This document shows, one piece after another, positions 1 through 7,576 of a DNA stretch of 8,595 bases. Source of the stretch: Bacteroidota bacterium (GTDB taxonomy: Bacteria > Bacteroidota > Rhodothermia > Rhodothermales > UBA10348); NCBI GenBank assembly GCA_004356265.1, contig SMXK01000200.1:1-8595 (forward strand), read 5' to 3'. Each line of letters begins with the position of its first letter. The stretch's first letter is position 1. The translations under genes were made by a program, and so were the position numbers. The notes beneath the pieces are model-generated. The model was given only the letters and a program-made list of their open reading frames with translations, was not told where the DNA came from and made no database searches.

Positions 1-789
1 CTGCCGATCGGGTGACAACTGTTCGCCAAGTAATGCCAACATATACACGCTTGCACCACCACCTAATCCCCATGCGGCCTTGGCGAGAGAGATCCGGCGT
101 ATCTGCGGGGCTGCCCGAATGTGACGCCAACCCTGCATGACATCAGCATAGGCAATTTTCAACACGCTGCCCTCTGTTTTCTTTACCGTCGCCTGCGGAA
201 TCGTTGTTCGGTAGATGAACACCGCTGACACCAGGTAGCTGCCACTGTCAATCAGGAAAACTGCGTTCAGCCCGAGTACATCGGCCGCAAAGCCGCCCAG
301 CGCCGCCCCAAAGGCCAAAACCACAGACCACGTGGCTGCCATCACCGTATTTGCTGTGAGCAATTCGTGTGGTTTGGTCACGTTAGGAATGGACGCCGTT
401 CTGGCTGGCTGGAAAACCGATCCGACAACGACCTGCAGTCCGATAAGTACGTAGACGATATAAACTTCGTCCGGCTCGTCGATCAACAGAAATCCGAGTA
501 CGATGACCGCTCGCAGTACATCCGAGACAATCATTATTTTTCGCCTATCGAACCGATCCACCAGTACACCTGCAACTGGTGCCGCAAATGCCCACGGAAG
601 CATTTTCGTTATAAACACAGCACCGAGGGCAAATTCTGAGCCTGTCAGGGTCAGAATCAGACTATAGAGTGCGATTGTATTGAACCAATCGCCGAACAAC
701 GAGACAACATTACCAGCCCATAATCTCCGGAATGAGGTGTTCTTCCGGAGTAACTCTACGTATCCGATTGTCAGCGCCGGAGCCGCCAC
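1..789 (-). CDS. MFS transporter, N-terminal 263 residues (runs off left edge)
   Basis: An integral membrane transporter of the Major Facilitator Superfamily, of the drug/macrolide-efflux-like type (MFS_3/MFS_1); the substrate cannot be told. Reading the reverse strand from 789 gives 263 uninterrupted codons to the window edge. About seven hydrophobic segments are visible (roughly residues 27-49, 54-78, 86-103, 109-126, 147-170, 175-193, 234-254). The loop after TM2 has the family's motif A form, GVLVDRFDRRK at 74-84. The opening, RKNTSFRRLWAGNVVSLFGD (15-34), is typical of these exporters. The start is GTG at 789-787: in this frame a TAA lies only two codons upstream (795-793), and no other start occurs before the first transmembrane segment. 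The GTG shares its G with the TAG stop of lysS, so translation is probably coupled to it. No Shine-Dalgarno sequence is seen. The C-terminal half lies outside the window. Confidence 0.87.
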   Translation of the reverse strand, partial: MAAPALTIGYVELLRKNTSFRRLWAGNVVSLFGDWFNTIALYSLILTLTGSEFALGAVFITKMLPWAFAAPVAGVLVDRFDRRKIMIVSDVLRAVIVLGFLLIDEPDEVYIVYVLIGLQVVVGSVFQPARTASIPNVTKPHELLTANTVMAATWSVVLAFGAALGGFAADVLGLNAVFLIDSGSYLVSAVFIYRTTIPQATVKKTEGSVLKIAYADVMQGWRHIRAAPQIRRISLAKAAWGLGGGASVYMLALLGEQLSPDRQ

Positions 790-2363
790 TAGTTAGTCGA
801 AGGAGAGGCATCGACACCAGCATCGTCATCGGCTTCGTCGCTGTCCGAGATTTCAGGCTTCAAGAGAGGAAATAAGATCACATCCCGAATCGAATCCTGC
901 GCAGTCATCAACATCGCCAGGCGATCGATACCCATGCCCATTCCCGCTGTCGGCGGCATGCCATATTCCAGCGCGCGCAAATAATCTTCGTCGAGTTGCA
1001 TGGCTTCGTCATCCCCGCGAAGTTTCAATTTCGCCTGCTCCTCGAAACGAGCCCGCTGATCGATGGGGTCGTTCAACTCAGAAAAAGCATTACATAATTC
1101 CTTTCCGTTGCAAAATACCTCGAATCGTTCGACCAGATGATCGTTGTCCCGGTGACGTTTCGCGAGGGGGCTGAGCTCAACCGGGTAATCAATAATAAAT
1201 GTAGGCTGGATAAGATCTGCCTCGACAAATTCCCCGAAGATTTCGTCGACCAATTTTCCAGCTCCCATCGTATCGTCGATAAACATGCCAAGAGCGTTGC
1301 AGACAGTAGCAATTTCGTCTCGCGACTTGCCCTCGATATTGTGCCCTGTCGCGGACTCAATGGCTTCAAACATCTGGATTCGCTTCCACGGCCGCTTGAA
1401 CGAAATCACGTTCTCACCGATCTGAATCTCGGTAGAACCTGAGACCTGGATGGCGACGTACTCTACCATTTCTTCAACCAGATCCATCATCCACTCGTAA
1501 TCCCGGTAGGCCACATACAGTTCAAGCATCGTGAACTCCGGATTATGAAAACGACTCAGCCCTTCATTCCGAAAATCTTTTGCAATCTCATATACCCCAT
1601 CGAATCCACCGACAATAAGCCTCTTCAGGTACAATTCGTCAGCAATCCGAAGAAAAAGTGGAATCCCGAGCGCATTATGGTACGTCGTGAACGGCCGCGC
1701 CGCCGCACCTCCGTATAAAGGTTGAAGCGCCGGAGTCTCAACCTCCACGTATTCGCGAGCATCCAGAAACGAGCGAATGGCCGTAACCATTTTGGCCCGC
1801 TTCCTGAAGACGTCCCTGACCTGTGGATTCACAATCAGGTCTACATACCGCTGCCGGTATCGAAATTCTTTGTCGGTAACTTCATTGAAGACGTGACCGT
1901 CCTGCTCCTTTGAGACCGGTAATGGCCGCAACGATTTGGTCAGGACAACCAGCCGTTCTGCATGTACGGAGACCTCCCCAACACGAGTCCGGAACACATA
2001 ACCCTCGATGCCAACAATATCACCGATGTCAAGCAATTTTTTGAATACAGTATTGTAGAATCCCTCTGGTAAATCGTCGCGACGGACATACACTTGAATC
2101 GTACCTGACGCGTCCTGCAGATTAAAAAACGATGCCTTACCCATGATCCGACGGGACATGATTCGCCCGGCAATCGTCACCTGCAGTCTTCCGGAACCAT
2201 CGTCTCCTTCAACCTGATGGATGGCGTCATCAAACTTTGCAAGGATGTCTACCGATCGATGATCAACATCCCATTCGTATGCGAACGGCTGAATGCCTTC
2301 GGCTCTGAGGTGCTCGAGTTCTTCGCGCCTGCGTGCCTCTTGTTCTGTCATCTGCCGGTTCAT
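789..2363 (-). CDS. lysS: Lysyl-tRNA synthetase, class II
   Basis: A cytoplasmic enzyme that charges tRNA-Lys with lysine using ATP. At 524 residues it is slightly longer than the usual ~500. Domains in order: a short N-terminal helix; an OB-fold anticodon-binding domain at about 60-145 (VTIAGRIMSRRIMGKASFF, FNLQDASGTIQVYV); and the class II catalytic domain at about 165-500. Visible signatures are RYRQRYVDLIVNP (167-179), motif 1 around 197-212 (EYVEVETPAL), motif 2 FRNEG...HNPEFTMLELY (264-283), DYPVELSPLAKRH (392-404) and motif 3 GMGIDRLAMLMT (476-487). All residues expected of an active enzyme appear present. The last ~20 residues form an acidic, Asp/Ser-rich tail. The start is ATG at 2363, five bases after the cyclophilin stop; a second ATG four codons in is possible. 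Only a weak GGAAT lies upstream. It is probably cotranscribed with the genes on both sides. Confidence 0.98.
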   Translation of the reverse strand: MNRQMTEQEARRREELEHLRAEGIQPFAYEWDVDHRSVDILAKFDDAIHQVEGDDGSGRLQVTIAGRIMSRRIMGKASFFNLQDASGTIQVYVRRDDLPEGFYNTVFKKLLDIGDIVGIEGYVFRTRVGEVSVHAERLVVLTKSLRPLPVSKEQDGHVFNEVTDKEFRYRQRYVDLIVNPQVRDVFRKRAKMVTAIRSFLDAREYVEVETPALQPLYGGAAARPFTTYHNALGIPLFLRIADELYLKRLIVGGFDGVYEIAKDFRNEGLSRFHNPEFTMLELYVAYRDYEWMMDLVEEMVEYVAIQVSGSTEIQIGENVISFKRPWKRIQMFEAIESATGHNIEGKSRDEIATVCNALGMFIDDTMGAGKLVDEIFGEFVEADLIQPTFIIDYPVELSPLAKRHRDNDHLVERFEVFCNGKELCNAFSELNDPIDQRARFEEQAKLKLRGDDEAMQLDEDYLRALEYGMPPTAGMGMGIDRLAMLMTAQDSIRDVILFPLLKPEISDSDEADDDAGVDASPSTN

Positions 2364-2368
2364 TAAGT

Positions 2369-3121
2369 TTATTCCGGTGAATAGTCGTAAAGTGGTTTGA
2401 TCGTCATCGTCACATTCTGAATCGGGCGATCTGTCGCCGGGAATTGACCTAGTTTTTTAGGTGTGTCAACGCCCACAATTTTGTCCAGCACATCGAAGCC
2501 TGTAATGATTTCGCCAAATACTGTATACTCCATATCGAGCGGAGGGTAACCGCCCCGGGTCGTATAAATTTCTCGCGCTTCAGGCTTAATGCGATATTCA
2601 GGTGACAACGTCTGGCGCTTCTGGGCTTCCATCTGGTCAAGAACATCGTCTGGAAATACCCGGCCCTCTATAATGTAAAACTGTGAGCCACTCGACTCAC
2701 TATTCGGATTTGTTGGTCCCGTTGGGGTTCTGGCGGCTGCGAGTGCCCCTTTTTTGTGGAAATAATTCGGGTTGAATTCGGCAGGTATGGTGTATCCGGG
2801 CCCACCCAGTCCATCATTATTCGGATCATCATCTTTGGAATTCGGATCTCCTCCCTGAATCATGAAGCCCGGAATCACACGGTGAAACGTGGTGCCGTCG
2901 TAAAATCCATCCGCAACCAACTTCCGGAAATTATCCCTGTGACCAGGAGTCTCGTCATACAGCTCCACTATCATTGTTCCAAAACTAGTAGTGATTTCAT
3001 AGTAGGAAGTTTCGTCCTGACTAAATCCCTCGTTTTGGCATCCGCTGAGGGTCATAAGTACTGAAGTCGTAATGATTGAAAAAAGGGTCGGAAGTGAAAA
3101 TCGCGAGCGTGTTGAGTACAT
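2369..3121 (-). CDS. Cyclophilin-type peptidyl-prolyl cis-trans isomerase, lipoprotein
   Basis: Catalyses cis-trans isomerisation of proline peptide bonds, probably assisting protein folding in the periplasm. Residues 1-28 form a lipoprotein signal peptide (Arg-rich start, hydrophobic core, lipobox LSGC with the acylated Cys at 28), so the mature protein should be membrane-tethered. The cyclophilin domain runs from about 40 to 245. It contains the catalytic segment FHRVIPGFMIQGGDP (79-93), whose Arg81, Phe86 and Gln89 match the active-site residues of cyclophilin A, then SSGSQFYI (143-150) and EYTVFGEIITGFDVLDKI (198-215). Between these last two lies an insertion of about 40 residues (154-193, ending TTRGGYPPLD), of the kind I associate with Bacteroidota homologues. 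At 250 residues the length is normal for that subtype. The start is ATG at 3121; no Shine-Dalgarno sequence is seen. It is followed by lysS after 5 bp, suggesting an operon. Confidence 0.95.
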   Translation of the reverse strand: MYSTRSRFSLPTLFSIITTSVLMTLSGCQNEGFSQDETSYYEITTSFGTMIVELYDETPGHRDNFRKLVADGFYDGTTFHRVIPGFMIQGGDPNSKDDDPNNDGLGGPGYTIPAEFNPNYFHKKGALAAARTPTGPTNPNSESSGSQFYIIEGRVFPDDVLDQMEAQKRQTLSPEYRIKPEAREIYTTRGGYPPLDMEYTVFGEIITGFDVLDKIVGVDTPKKLGQFPATDRPIQNVTMTIKPLYDYSPE

Positions 3122-3200
3122 GACTGAACGATGGTTGCTGACCGGGTTGATAAAGAATTAAGGGCTGGCCTCCCAGGAAATAAAAGCTTGAGGTCAACTC

Positions 3201-3217
3201 CAAACAACTGATGTTTG
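3201..3217. repeat. Inverted repeat in the 146-bp gap upstream of the cyclophilin gene
   Basis: The gap between the DUF2520 gene and the cyclophilin gene (3122-3267) holds no ORF that looks real. It contains a perfect 6-bp inverted repeat, CAAACA-N5-TGTTTG read on the minus strand, about 85-100 bases before the cyclophilin start. Twenty or so bases further on (minus strand) is a TTGACC followed by an A/T-rich stretch, which could be part of a promoter, but no convincing -10 or Bacteroidota -7 box follows at the right spacing. The repeat could be an operator or may be chance. A run of seven T on the minus strand (3228-3222) is preceded only by a very weak hairpin. Confidence 0.3.
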
Positions 3218-3267
3218 TGCCAAAAAAACGGAGCGCCCGATACCGGTACATAGGGTCATAGGTTCCT

Positions 3268-4239
3268 TCAAATCCCGCCGTACTTGACGAGCAGCGCCGT
3301 AATTTCTTCGAATTGCGTCTGCTGAAGCAACCCATTCGAGCGTGCGTTTCGAGCGGTCGCCGTAGACAGCGTCGTATACAGCTGAAGAAGTTCGGGATGA
3401 TCCGTTTTGAGGAGCTCAAGATGTTGTTGCAATATGGCTGAATCTCCGCGGGCGACCGGACCTGTCATCGCCGCACCCGCGTCGCCTTCCCGGAGTCTAT
3501 CGAAAACATTTGTCAGGGCCTGTGCCGCGAGAGGTTTCATGATCTCCAATGTCAGGGCCGCAGGAAGGAGGTCTTCTCGAAGCCTGTCATCGGGAAGCCT
3601 GTCATCGGGAAGCAGACTATCGGCGGCTGATAATAGTGTCGCGAAGAAATTGCAACTGAGCACAGCCGCCAGGTGGTACGCCATTTTACCTTCAGAATTT
3701 ATTCTGAACGGCCGGGATCCGAGTGATTCTGTGAGATTCCATGCCATATCAACCGCTTCGGAGTCGCCTTCGATTATCACAGGGAGCGATTCAAAAATAG
3801 TCAAATCGATTTCGGAGGGCTCCCGCCGATCGAACGATTGCAAAGGATGCATCGATCCAACCGCATGCCCTGCCGACGACAACATCCCCAGGGCGCTCGA
3901 TGTTAACGCGCCGGAAGTATGCACTACAATTCGACGATCACCTTCTTTTAGCCGCCTCGCAAGCGACACATCTACTTCAGAGATCGACCGATCGGAGACG
4001 GCGATTATAACAACATCGCCAATCGGAATATTCAGATCAAAAGACGCGGTGCCCCACGCGATTTCTTCGACAGATTCTCTCGCCTTCGTGAGCCCGCGCG
4101 CGAGATGACTCACCAGCGCCTCCGCCGAACGACCGTCAGAACTAAAAACGGAAACGAGCCTGTGACCTGCATTCGTCAACCCTGTCGACAGATACGAACC
4201 AACTCGACCTGCACCTGCGATTGAGAACGACTTTGACAA
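3268..4239 (-). CDS. Rossmann-fold/DUF2520 dehydrogenase-like protein
   Basis: A predicted cytoplasmic NAD(P)-binding protein of unknown substrate, resembling the 'Rossmann-like and DUF2520 domain-containing' family, which is distantly related to ProC, prephenate dehydrogenase and F420-dependent NADP oxidoreductase. The N-terminal domain opens directly with a dinucleotide-binding loop, GAGRVG (9-14). It continues through VVIIAVSDRSI (76-86), VVHTSGAL (105-112) and SMHPLQSF (129-136). The DUF2520 helical domain (about 180-320) shows YHLAAVLSCNF (188-198) and TGPVARGD (259-266). At 323 residues it is slightly longer than typical. The start is TTG at 4239-4237: no ATG occurs before residue 119, and the nucleotide-binding loop fixes the N-terminus near here. 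It begins 4 bp after the Memo-family stop, so the two are probably cotranslated. An in-frame 15-bp tandem duplication adds one LPDDR unit at about 210-219. Confidence 0.9.
   Translation of the reverse strand: MSKSFSIAGAGRVGSYLSTGLTNAGHRLVSVFSSDGRSAEALVSHLARGLTKARESVEEIAWGTASFDLNIPIGDVVIIAVSDRSISEVDVSLARRLKEGDRRIVVHTSGALTSSALGMLSSAGHAVGSMHPLQSFDRREPSEIDLTIFESLPVIIEGDSEAVDMAWNLTESLGSRPFRINSEGKMAYHLAAVLSCNFFATLLSAADSLLPDDRLPDDRLREDLLPAALTLEIMKPLAAQALTNVFDRLREGDAGAAMTGPVARGDSAILQQHLELLKTDHPELLQLYTTLSTATARNARSNGLLQQTQFEEITALLVKYGGI
3580..3613. repeat. 15-bp tandem repeat inside the DUF2520 gene
   Basis: The unit AAGCCTGTCATCGGG occurs twice in perfect tandem (3580-3594 and 3595-3609), followed by the first four bases of a third copy (3610-3613). 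Because the period is a multiple of three, it keeps the reading frame and encodes consecutive LPDDR units, followed by a degenerate third (LREDL). It sits in a loop between helices of the DUF2520 domain. It looks like a recent slippage duplication. Confidence 0.9.
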
Positions 4240-4243
4240 TAAA

Positions 4244-5023
4244 TCAGGGGTATAGAACCACGGCGGCGATTCTGCGCAGAGAATCAGTGCCAGGATCGGG
4301 AGGCTGAACTACGAACGCCTCGTGTGCCCGCCGATGTTTAGCAGCGAGTAACATGACAAGAAATGGTCCTATTCCAGAAATTGTAATTTCATCTTTTCTT
4401 TCCAGAAGAGCAACGGCTGCATCGATATCCAGATTTTCAACTGCGGTCTTCAACGCATCCATCGCGCCGACGGTCGCATGTTTGACGTTTATGGTAGCAA
4501 CAACGAGTACGCGCCGGTTAAAAATCACTTCACCGATAGCAGATCCGAGCTCCTTGCAGAACGGCAGAGACTCATCGCCCATCACAATCGGAACCACATC
4601 AAAATCCTTTAGCGTGCACTGTAGAAAAGGCAGTTGAACAGGAGTACCGCTGTCACTGAAATGACCTTCGTCATCAATAAAAATGTCGTCGTCCTCGTCG
4701 CATAATTCCTCTCTCATCGCTGTATTCACGGGAACAGAGCCTAAGGGAGAGCTTACGTCGTCGGATTTACAGATCGTAATCTTTCCAAATGGATCCTGGT
4801 GAGTTCCGGATACGACGATCACGGTGCTGTACTCGTTACCTTCCAGAGTCGCAAAAGCGGTTGCGGCGATAAAACGCCCGGCGAGATCGTTAGAATCAGG
4901 TACCACCAGACCGATCGGAGGTACAGATGGAATGTCTCGCGGGGCTGATTGGAGCGCAGATTCGATCTGCAAACGAAGTGTGGCTTCGTCAGAGGCGTAG
5001 ACCGCCTGAATCGTCTGTTCCAT
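4244..5023 (-). CDS. Divergent Memo-family protein (AmmeMemoRadiSam protein B-like)
   Basis: A 259-residue protein resembling the Memo family (PF01875, related to LigB-type class III dioxygenases); biochemical role unknown, probably cytoplasmic. The family pattern can be followed end to end: an opening like FYPADPEELRRQIE (here VYASDEATLRLQIE, 8-21), VVPDSNDLAGR at 40-50 where the family has PHAGY, VIVVSGTHQD (68-77), SSPLGSVPV (91-99), VQLPFLQ (129-135), DVVPIVMGD (142-150), VLVVATINVKHATVG (172-186), and SGIGPF (216-221) where the family has ACGxGP. Of the pocket residues, His75 and His182 remain. The first His is Asp43, the usual Asp before SHY is Asn179, the Cys is Ser216, and the EHS before VQLPFLQ is gone. 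The start is ATG at 5023, without a Shine-Dalgarno sequence. It is followed after 4 bp by the DUF2520 gene. No AMMECR1 or radical-SAM gene is present in the window. Confidence 0.8.
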   Translation of the reverse strand: MEQTIQAVYASDEATLRLQIESALQSAPRDIPSVPPIGLVVPDSNDLAGRFIAATAFATLEGNEYSTVIVVSGTHQDPFGKITICKSDDVSSPLGSVPVNTAMREELCDEDDDIFIDDEGHFSDSGTPVQLPFLQCTLKDFDVVPIVMGDESLPFCKELGSAIGEVIFNRRVLVVATINVKHATVGAMDALKTAVENLDIDAAVALLERKDEITISGIGPFLVMLLAAKHRRAHEAFVVQPPDPGTDSLRRIAAVVLYP

Positions 5024-5170
5024 TCGGAATAGATAAGGGAATCATAGTTACAGAAGCAGGGTCATCCTTCTGCCGCACGACAACGTCTTTCTTTTGTCCC
5101 GGTTCTCGACTTCTACAGAAACATTCGAACAAATCACATTAACTCTTCGCGAACGCTCGTTCCTGACGAT
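5024..5170. other. Intergenic region before the Memo/DUF2520 pair
   Basis: These 147 bases hold no believable gene. Close to the stop of the upstream gene are two small overlapping palindromes, TTCGCGAA (5146-5153) and GAACG-CT-CGTTC (5151-5162). No T-run follows on the minus strand, so they are not a clear intrinsic terminator. TAACTATG on the minus strand, about 20 bases before the Memo start, partly matches a Bacteroidota -7 box (TAnnTTTG), but no TTG lies at the right distance upstream. A promoter for the Memo gene is plausible here but not shown. Confidence 0.3.
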
Positions 5171-7576
5171 TTAAGTGTCTATTTCTCTCTTCTTCACAAC
5201 AAACATACCCTCCCGGCGACTCGTAATAAGGATCATGCCGCTTTCAAAGTAAGGATAGCTACTCCACGTCCCGTCAAATCCAGCTACGTTTAAGTTCATC
5301 GGCGTCGTATCAAAAAAACCGACTTCAATTGGCGCTGACCTGTCTTTGATATCGATAATGCGCAGTCCGCTTGCGTTATTGGTCTGATACATCAGGTCCC
5401 CCTTTATATACAGGTTGTGATCCGTTGAATTCTCCTGGCCGAAAAATTCTGCGATCATGATCGGATCATCCAGATCCGACACATCCCATATCAGCGTACG
5501 CGTCTTTGAAACGGCTCCACTTAACTCGTCCGCTTCATCGTTTTGATAGAAGAACCGATGATCGTCCGTAAACCATCCCTGATGCACATATGCGGAATTC
5601 GGGTACGTTCCGACACTAATTGGTATTGGATTGTTTTTATCGGATACGTCTGCGATGCTGACGGCGGTACCGTTGTACCCGACGCAAATTTCTTTACCGG
5701 CATGTTCTCGGTCTGGACCATTGTAGATTATGCACTGGGCATCGTGGGTGGCACCCGATCCGCCGGTTCCCGTATTCGTATCCCGGAAACAGCCGGCAAA
5801 TTTCGGATTCAGGGGATCTCGAATGTCGATCATATGAAGAGCGCCGCCACATGTGGTTCCGCCAGAACGGCTGCCGACTGCGTACGCAAATCCTGTCTCC
5901 TCGTTAATTACAATATTATGTGAGCTGGCGATTTCGGTATACATAGCGGTGGGTTCGAACACCACGGGCGGATTCGATACATTTCGCAAGAGAGTCAGGT
6001 CGAATACCTGCATTCCGTGTTCTTGTGCTCCGTCCGCTACAATAAATGCGTGATTTTTGTAGGTTTTGATATCCCGGTGGGTACTTCCTGGCGATCCTTT
6101 GGTACGAGGTAGTTCGCCCAGAACAATTGGATTAAATGGATCCGAAAGATCTACGAAAATGGCTCCTTCCATGTGTCCCAGGATGCCGTATTCCTTGCCT
6201 GTTTCCGGGTCCGTCCAACCCCATACGTCGTTAAACCGCGACCCGCGTGCTGATCCCAGTTCCGTATTCGGAATGAACGCAATCAGATCAATCCCTTCGC
6301 AACTCCACTCAGACGCCGTTCCATCTTCGCAATCAACTTGCCCGCCAACCACGCGGGTGTAGGAACCCAGATCACGATAAATTTCTCTCGTGTGTTTCCA
6401 CAACGCTCCGTCGCGTTCAATGATGTGAACGATTCCTTCTCCGTAATCCCGATTACGGACACCGATGATGGCAACGCTGCCGTTTACCGCCAGCACCGAC
6501 GCTCGGCCTCGAGGTTGCTGCGCTTCAGCATATTCGATCGTCTCGACATGTTTGTACCCTCCATCGGACGAGGCGTAAACAAAAACTCCGCCAGACTCTT
6601 CATATGCACCAGGCACAGAAATCCAAAGGTGAGAATCATCCATAACCAGAGACGTACCAAATTTGTGCTGCACACCTTCAATTGGCGGAATTCCGAGTCG
6701 TGAAATTTCAGACCATGAACCATTGTCAGCCTCGAACACCTGGACCTGTCCGTTGAGTTGGTCAGCAAGCGGTTGCCCAACGAAGATCTGCTGCCCATCG
6801 GTCAATAACACTGATCCAAACTCGCGCGAATCTTCCGTCGCCGGTGCAATAGGATCACCCGTTTGAATCCAGGAATGCCCGCCGTTCGCGGTGCGAAAAA
6901 TGAACACGTTCCCCTTTCCTTCACGGTTTTCGGGAGCTCCAATAACTAACAAGCCATCTGACCACGACAACGCGGTCCCAAAGCCGGCATTTTCTGTGAG
7001 AACACCCGGGGCAATCGAGTCCAACAGTGACCAGTCATTGCCGTCGTACATAAATGTATGAACACCCCCCATTCCGCCGTTCTGACCCGGCGCTGATATA
7101 ACAGCATGCCGGCCAGACACGATCATCGCCATTCCAAACTTGTCTCCGGGAGCACTCCCATTGAGCTCAATCTTTTGCGTCTGTACCCACTCACCGTTAT
7201 CGCGTCGTTCAAAGACAAATACTTCACCCTCGCTAGCACTTTCAGAATACCGCGCGATGAAAAGTGTATTCCCATCGGCCGCGACAGCACTCCCAAATCC
7301 ATCGCCAGGTAATGCATTATCTACTTGCAACGTCTGCACTTCATTCCAACTCCCATCGGCACTCTTTCGAATTACGTGTACCATGCCCGGCATCGTAAAT
7401 CCGGAGTTTTCGGAAATGATGATATCCTCACCCGCGAACGCGACAGCCGCTCCGTAGGCGGCCCTGAGGCGACCGATTTCTTCGCTATTGAAATTCGCGT
7501 CCGGTTTATTCGCTTGTGTAACAGAGCTGAAAAGCAGGAAAAGGACAATAAAGGGCAGCTGAACGATGCGTTTCAT
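5171..7576 (-). CDS. Secreted two-propeller protein: FG-GAP-like repeats plus choice-of-anchor B domain
   Basis: A secreted 801-residue protein of unknown function. Residues 1-22 form a signal peptide (MKR, hydrophobic core, cleavage after TQA). Residues ~35-385 carry seven FG-GAP/integrin-alpha-like repeats, marked by YGAAVAF (41-47), FGSAVA (94-99), FGMAMI (147-152), FGTALS (199-204), FGSVLL (253-258), FGTSLV (306-311) and a degenerate GRASVLAV (357-364). Seven units suggest a complete seven-bladed propeller. Residues ~405-797 match the choice-of-anchor B family with its LVIVD-type repeats: DC...SC...IDLIAFIPNTELG (415-441), DVWGWTDPETGKEYG (450-464), HMEGAIFVDLSDPFNP (468-483), HGMQVFDLTLLR (520-531), THDAQC (610-615), TRTLIWDVSDLDDP (692-705), DHNLYIKGDLMYQ (719-731), GLRIIDI (737-743), and a final REGMFVVKK. 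Four further cysteines (576, 596, 615, 631) suit disulfides outside the cytoplasm. It ends right after the last repeat, with no sorting or anchor domain. Confidence 0.93.
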   Translation of the reverse strand: MKRIVQLPFIVLFLLFSSVTQANKPDANFNSEEIGRLRAAYGAAVAFAGEDIIISENSGFTMPGMVHVIRKSADGSWNEVQTLQVDNALPGDGFGSAVAADGNTLFIARYSESASEGEVFVFERRDNGEWVQTQKIELNGSAPGDKFGMAMIVSGRHAVISAPGQNGGMGGVHTFMYDGNDWSLLDSIAPGVLTENAGFGTALSWSDGLLVIGAPENREGKGNVFIFRTANGGHSWIQTGDPIAPATEDSREFGSVLLTDGQQIFVGQPLADQLNGQVQVFEADNGSWSEISRLGIPPIEGVQHKFGTSLVMDDSHLWISVPGAYEESGGVFVYASSDGGYKHVETIEYAEAQQPRGRASVLAVNGSVAIIGVRNRDYGEGIVHIIERDGALWKHTREIYRDLGSYTRVVGGQVDCEDGTASEWSCEGIDLIAFIPNTELGSARGSRFNDVWGWTDPETGKEYGILGHMEGAIFVDLSDPFNPIVLGELPRTKGSPGSTHRDIKTYKNHAFIVADGAQEHGMQVFDLTLLRNVSNPPVVFEPTAMYTEIASSHNIVINEETGFAYAVGSRSGGTTCGGALHMIDIRDPLNPKFAGCFRDTNTGTGGSGATHDAQCIIYNGPDREHAGKEICVGYNGTAVSIADVSDKNNPIPISVGTYPNSAYVHQGWFTDDHRFFYQNDEADELSGAVSKTRTLIWDVSDLDDPIMIAEFFGQENSTDHNLYIKGDLMYQTNNASGLRIIDIKDRSAPIEVGFFDTTPMNLNVAGFDGTWSSYPYFESGMILITSRREGMFVVKKREIDT

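Noticed and set aside
367..639. Open frame of 90 codons on the plus strand
   Set aside because: It is entirely antisense to the MFS gene, whose translation gives coherent transmembrane segments and a motif A loop.
3222..3250. Possible intrinsic terminator after the DUF2520 gene (T7 run on the minus strand)
   Set aside because: Only three-base-pair stems could be drawn before the T run, too weak to call a terminator.
3021..3419. Minus-strand frame of 132 codons bridging the DUF2520 and cyclophilin genes
   Set aside because: It overlaps the ends of two well-supported genes in another frame, and its low-complexity Cys/Arg/Ser/Phe-rich sequence resembles nothing.
3407..4108. Long open frame (233 codons) on the plus strand
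   Set aside because: It lies antisense within the DUF2520 gene, its Ser/Arg-rich composition is that of a reversed coding frame, and it shows no recognisable domain, while the minus-strand frame has clear family motifs.
4927..5142. Plus-strand frame of 71 codons across the Memo start
   Set aside because: It is mostly antisense to the Memo gene, lacks similarity to anything, and has no ribosome-binding site or context.
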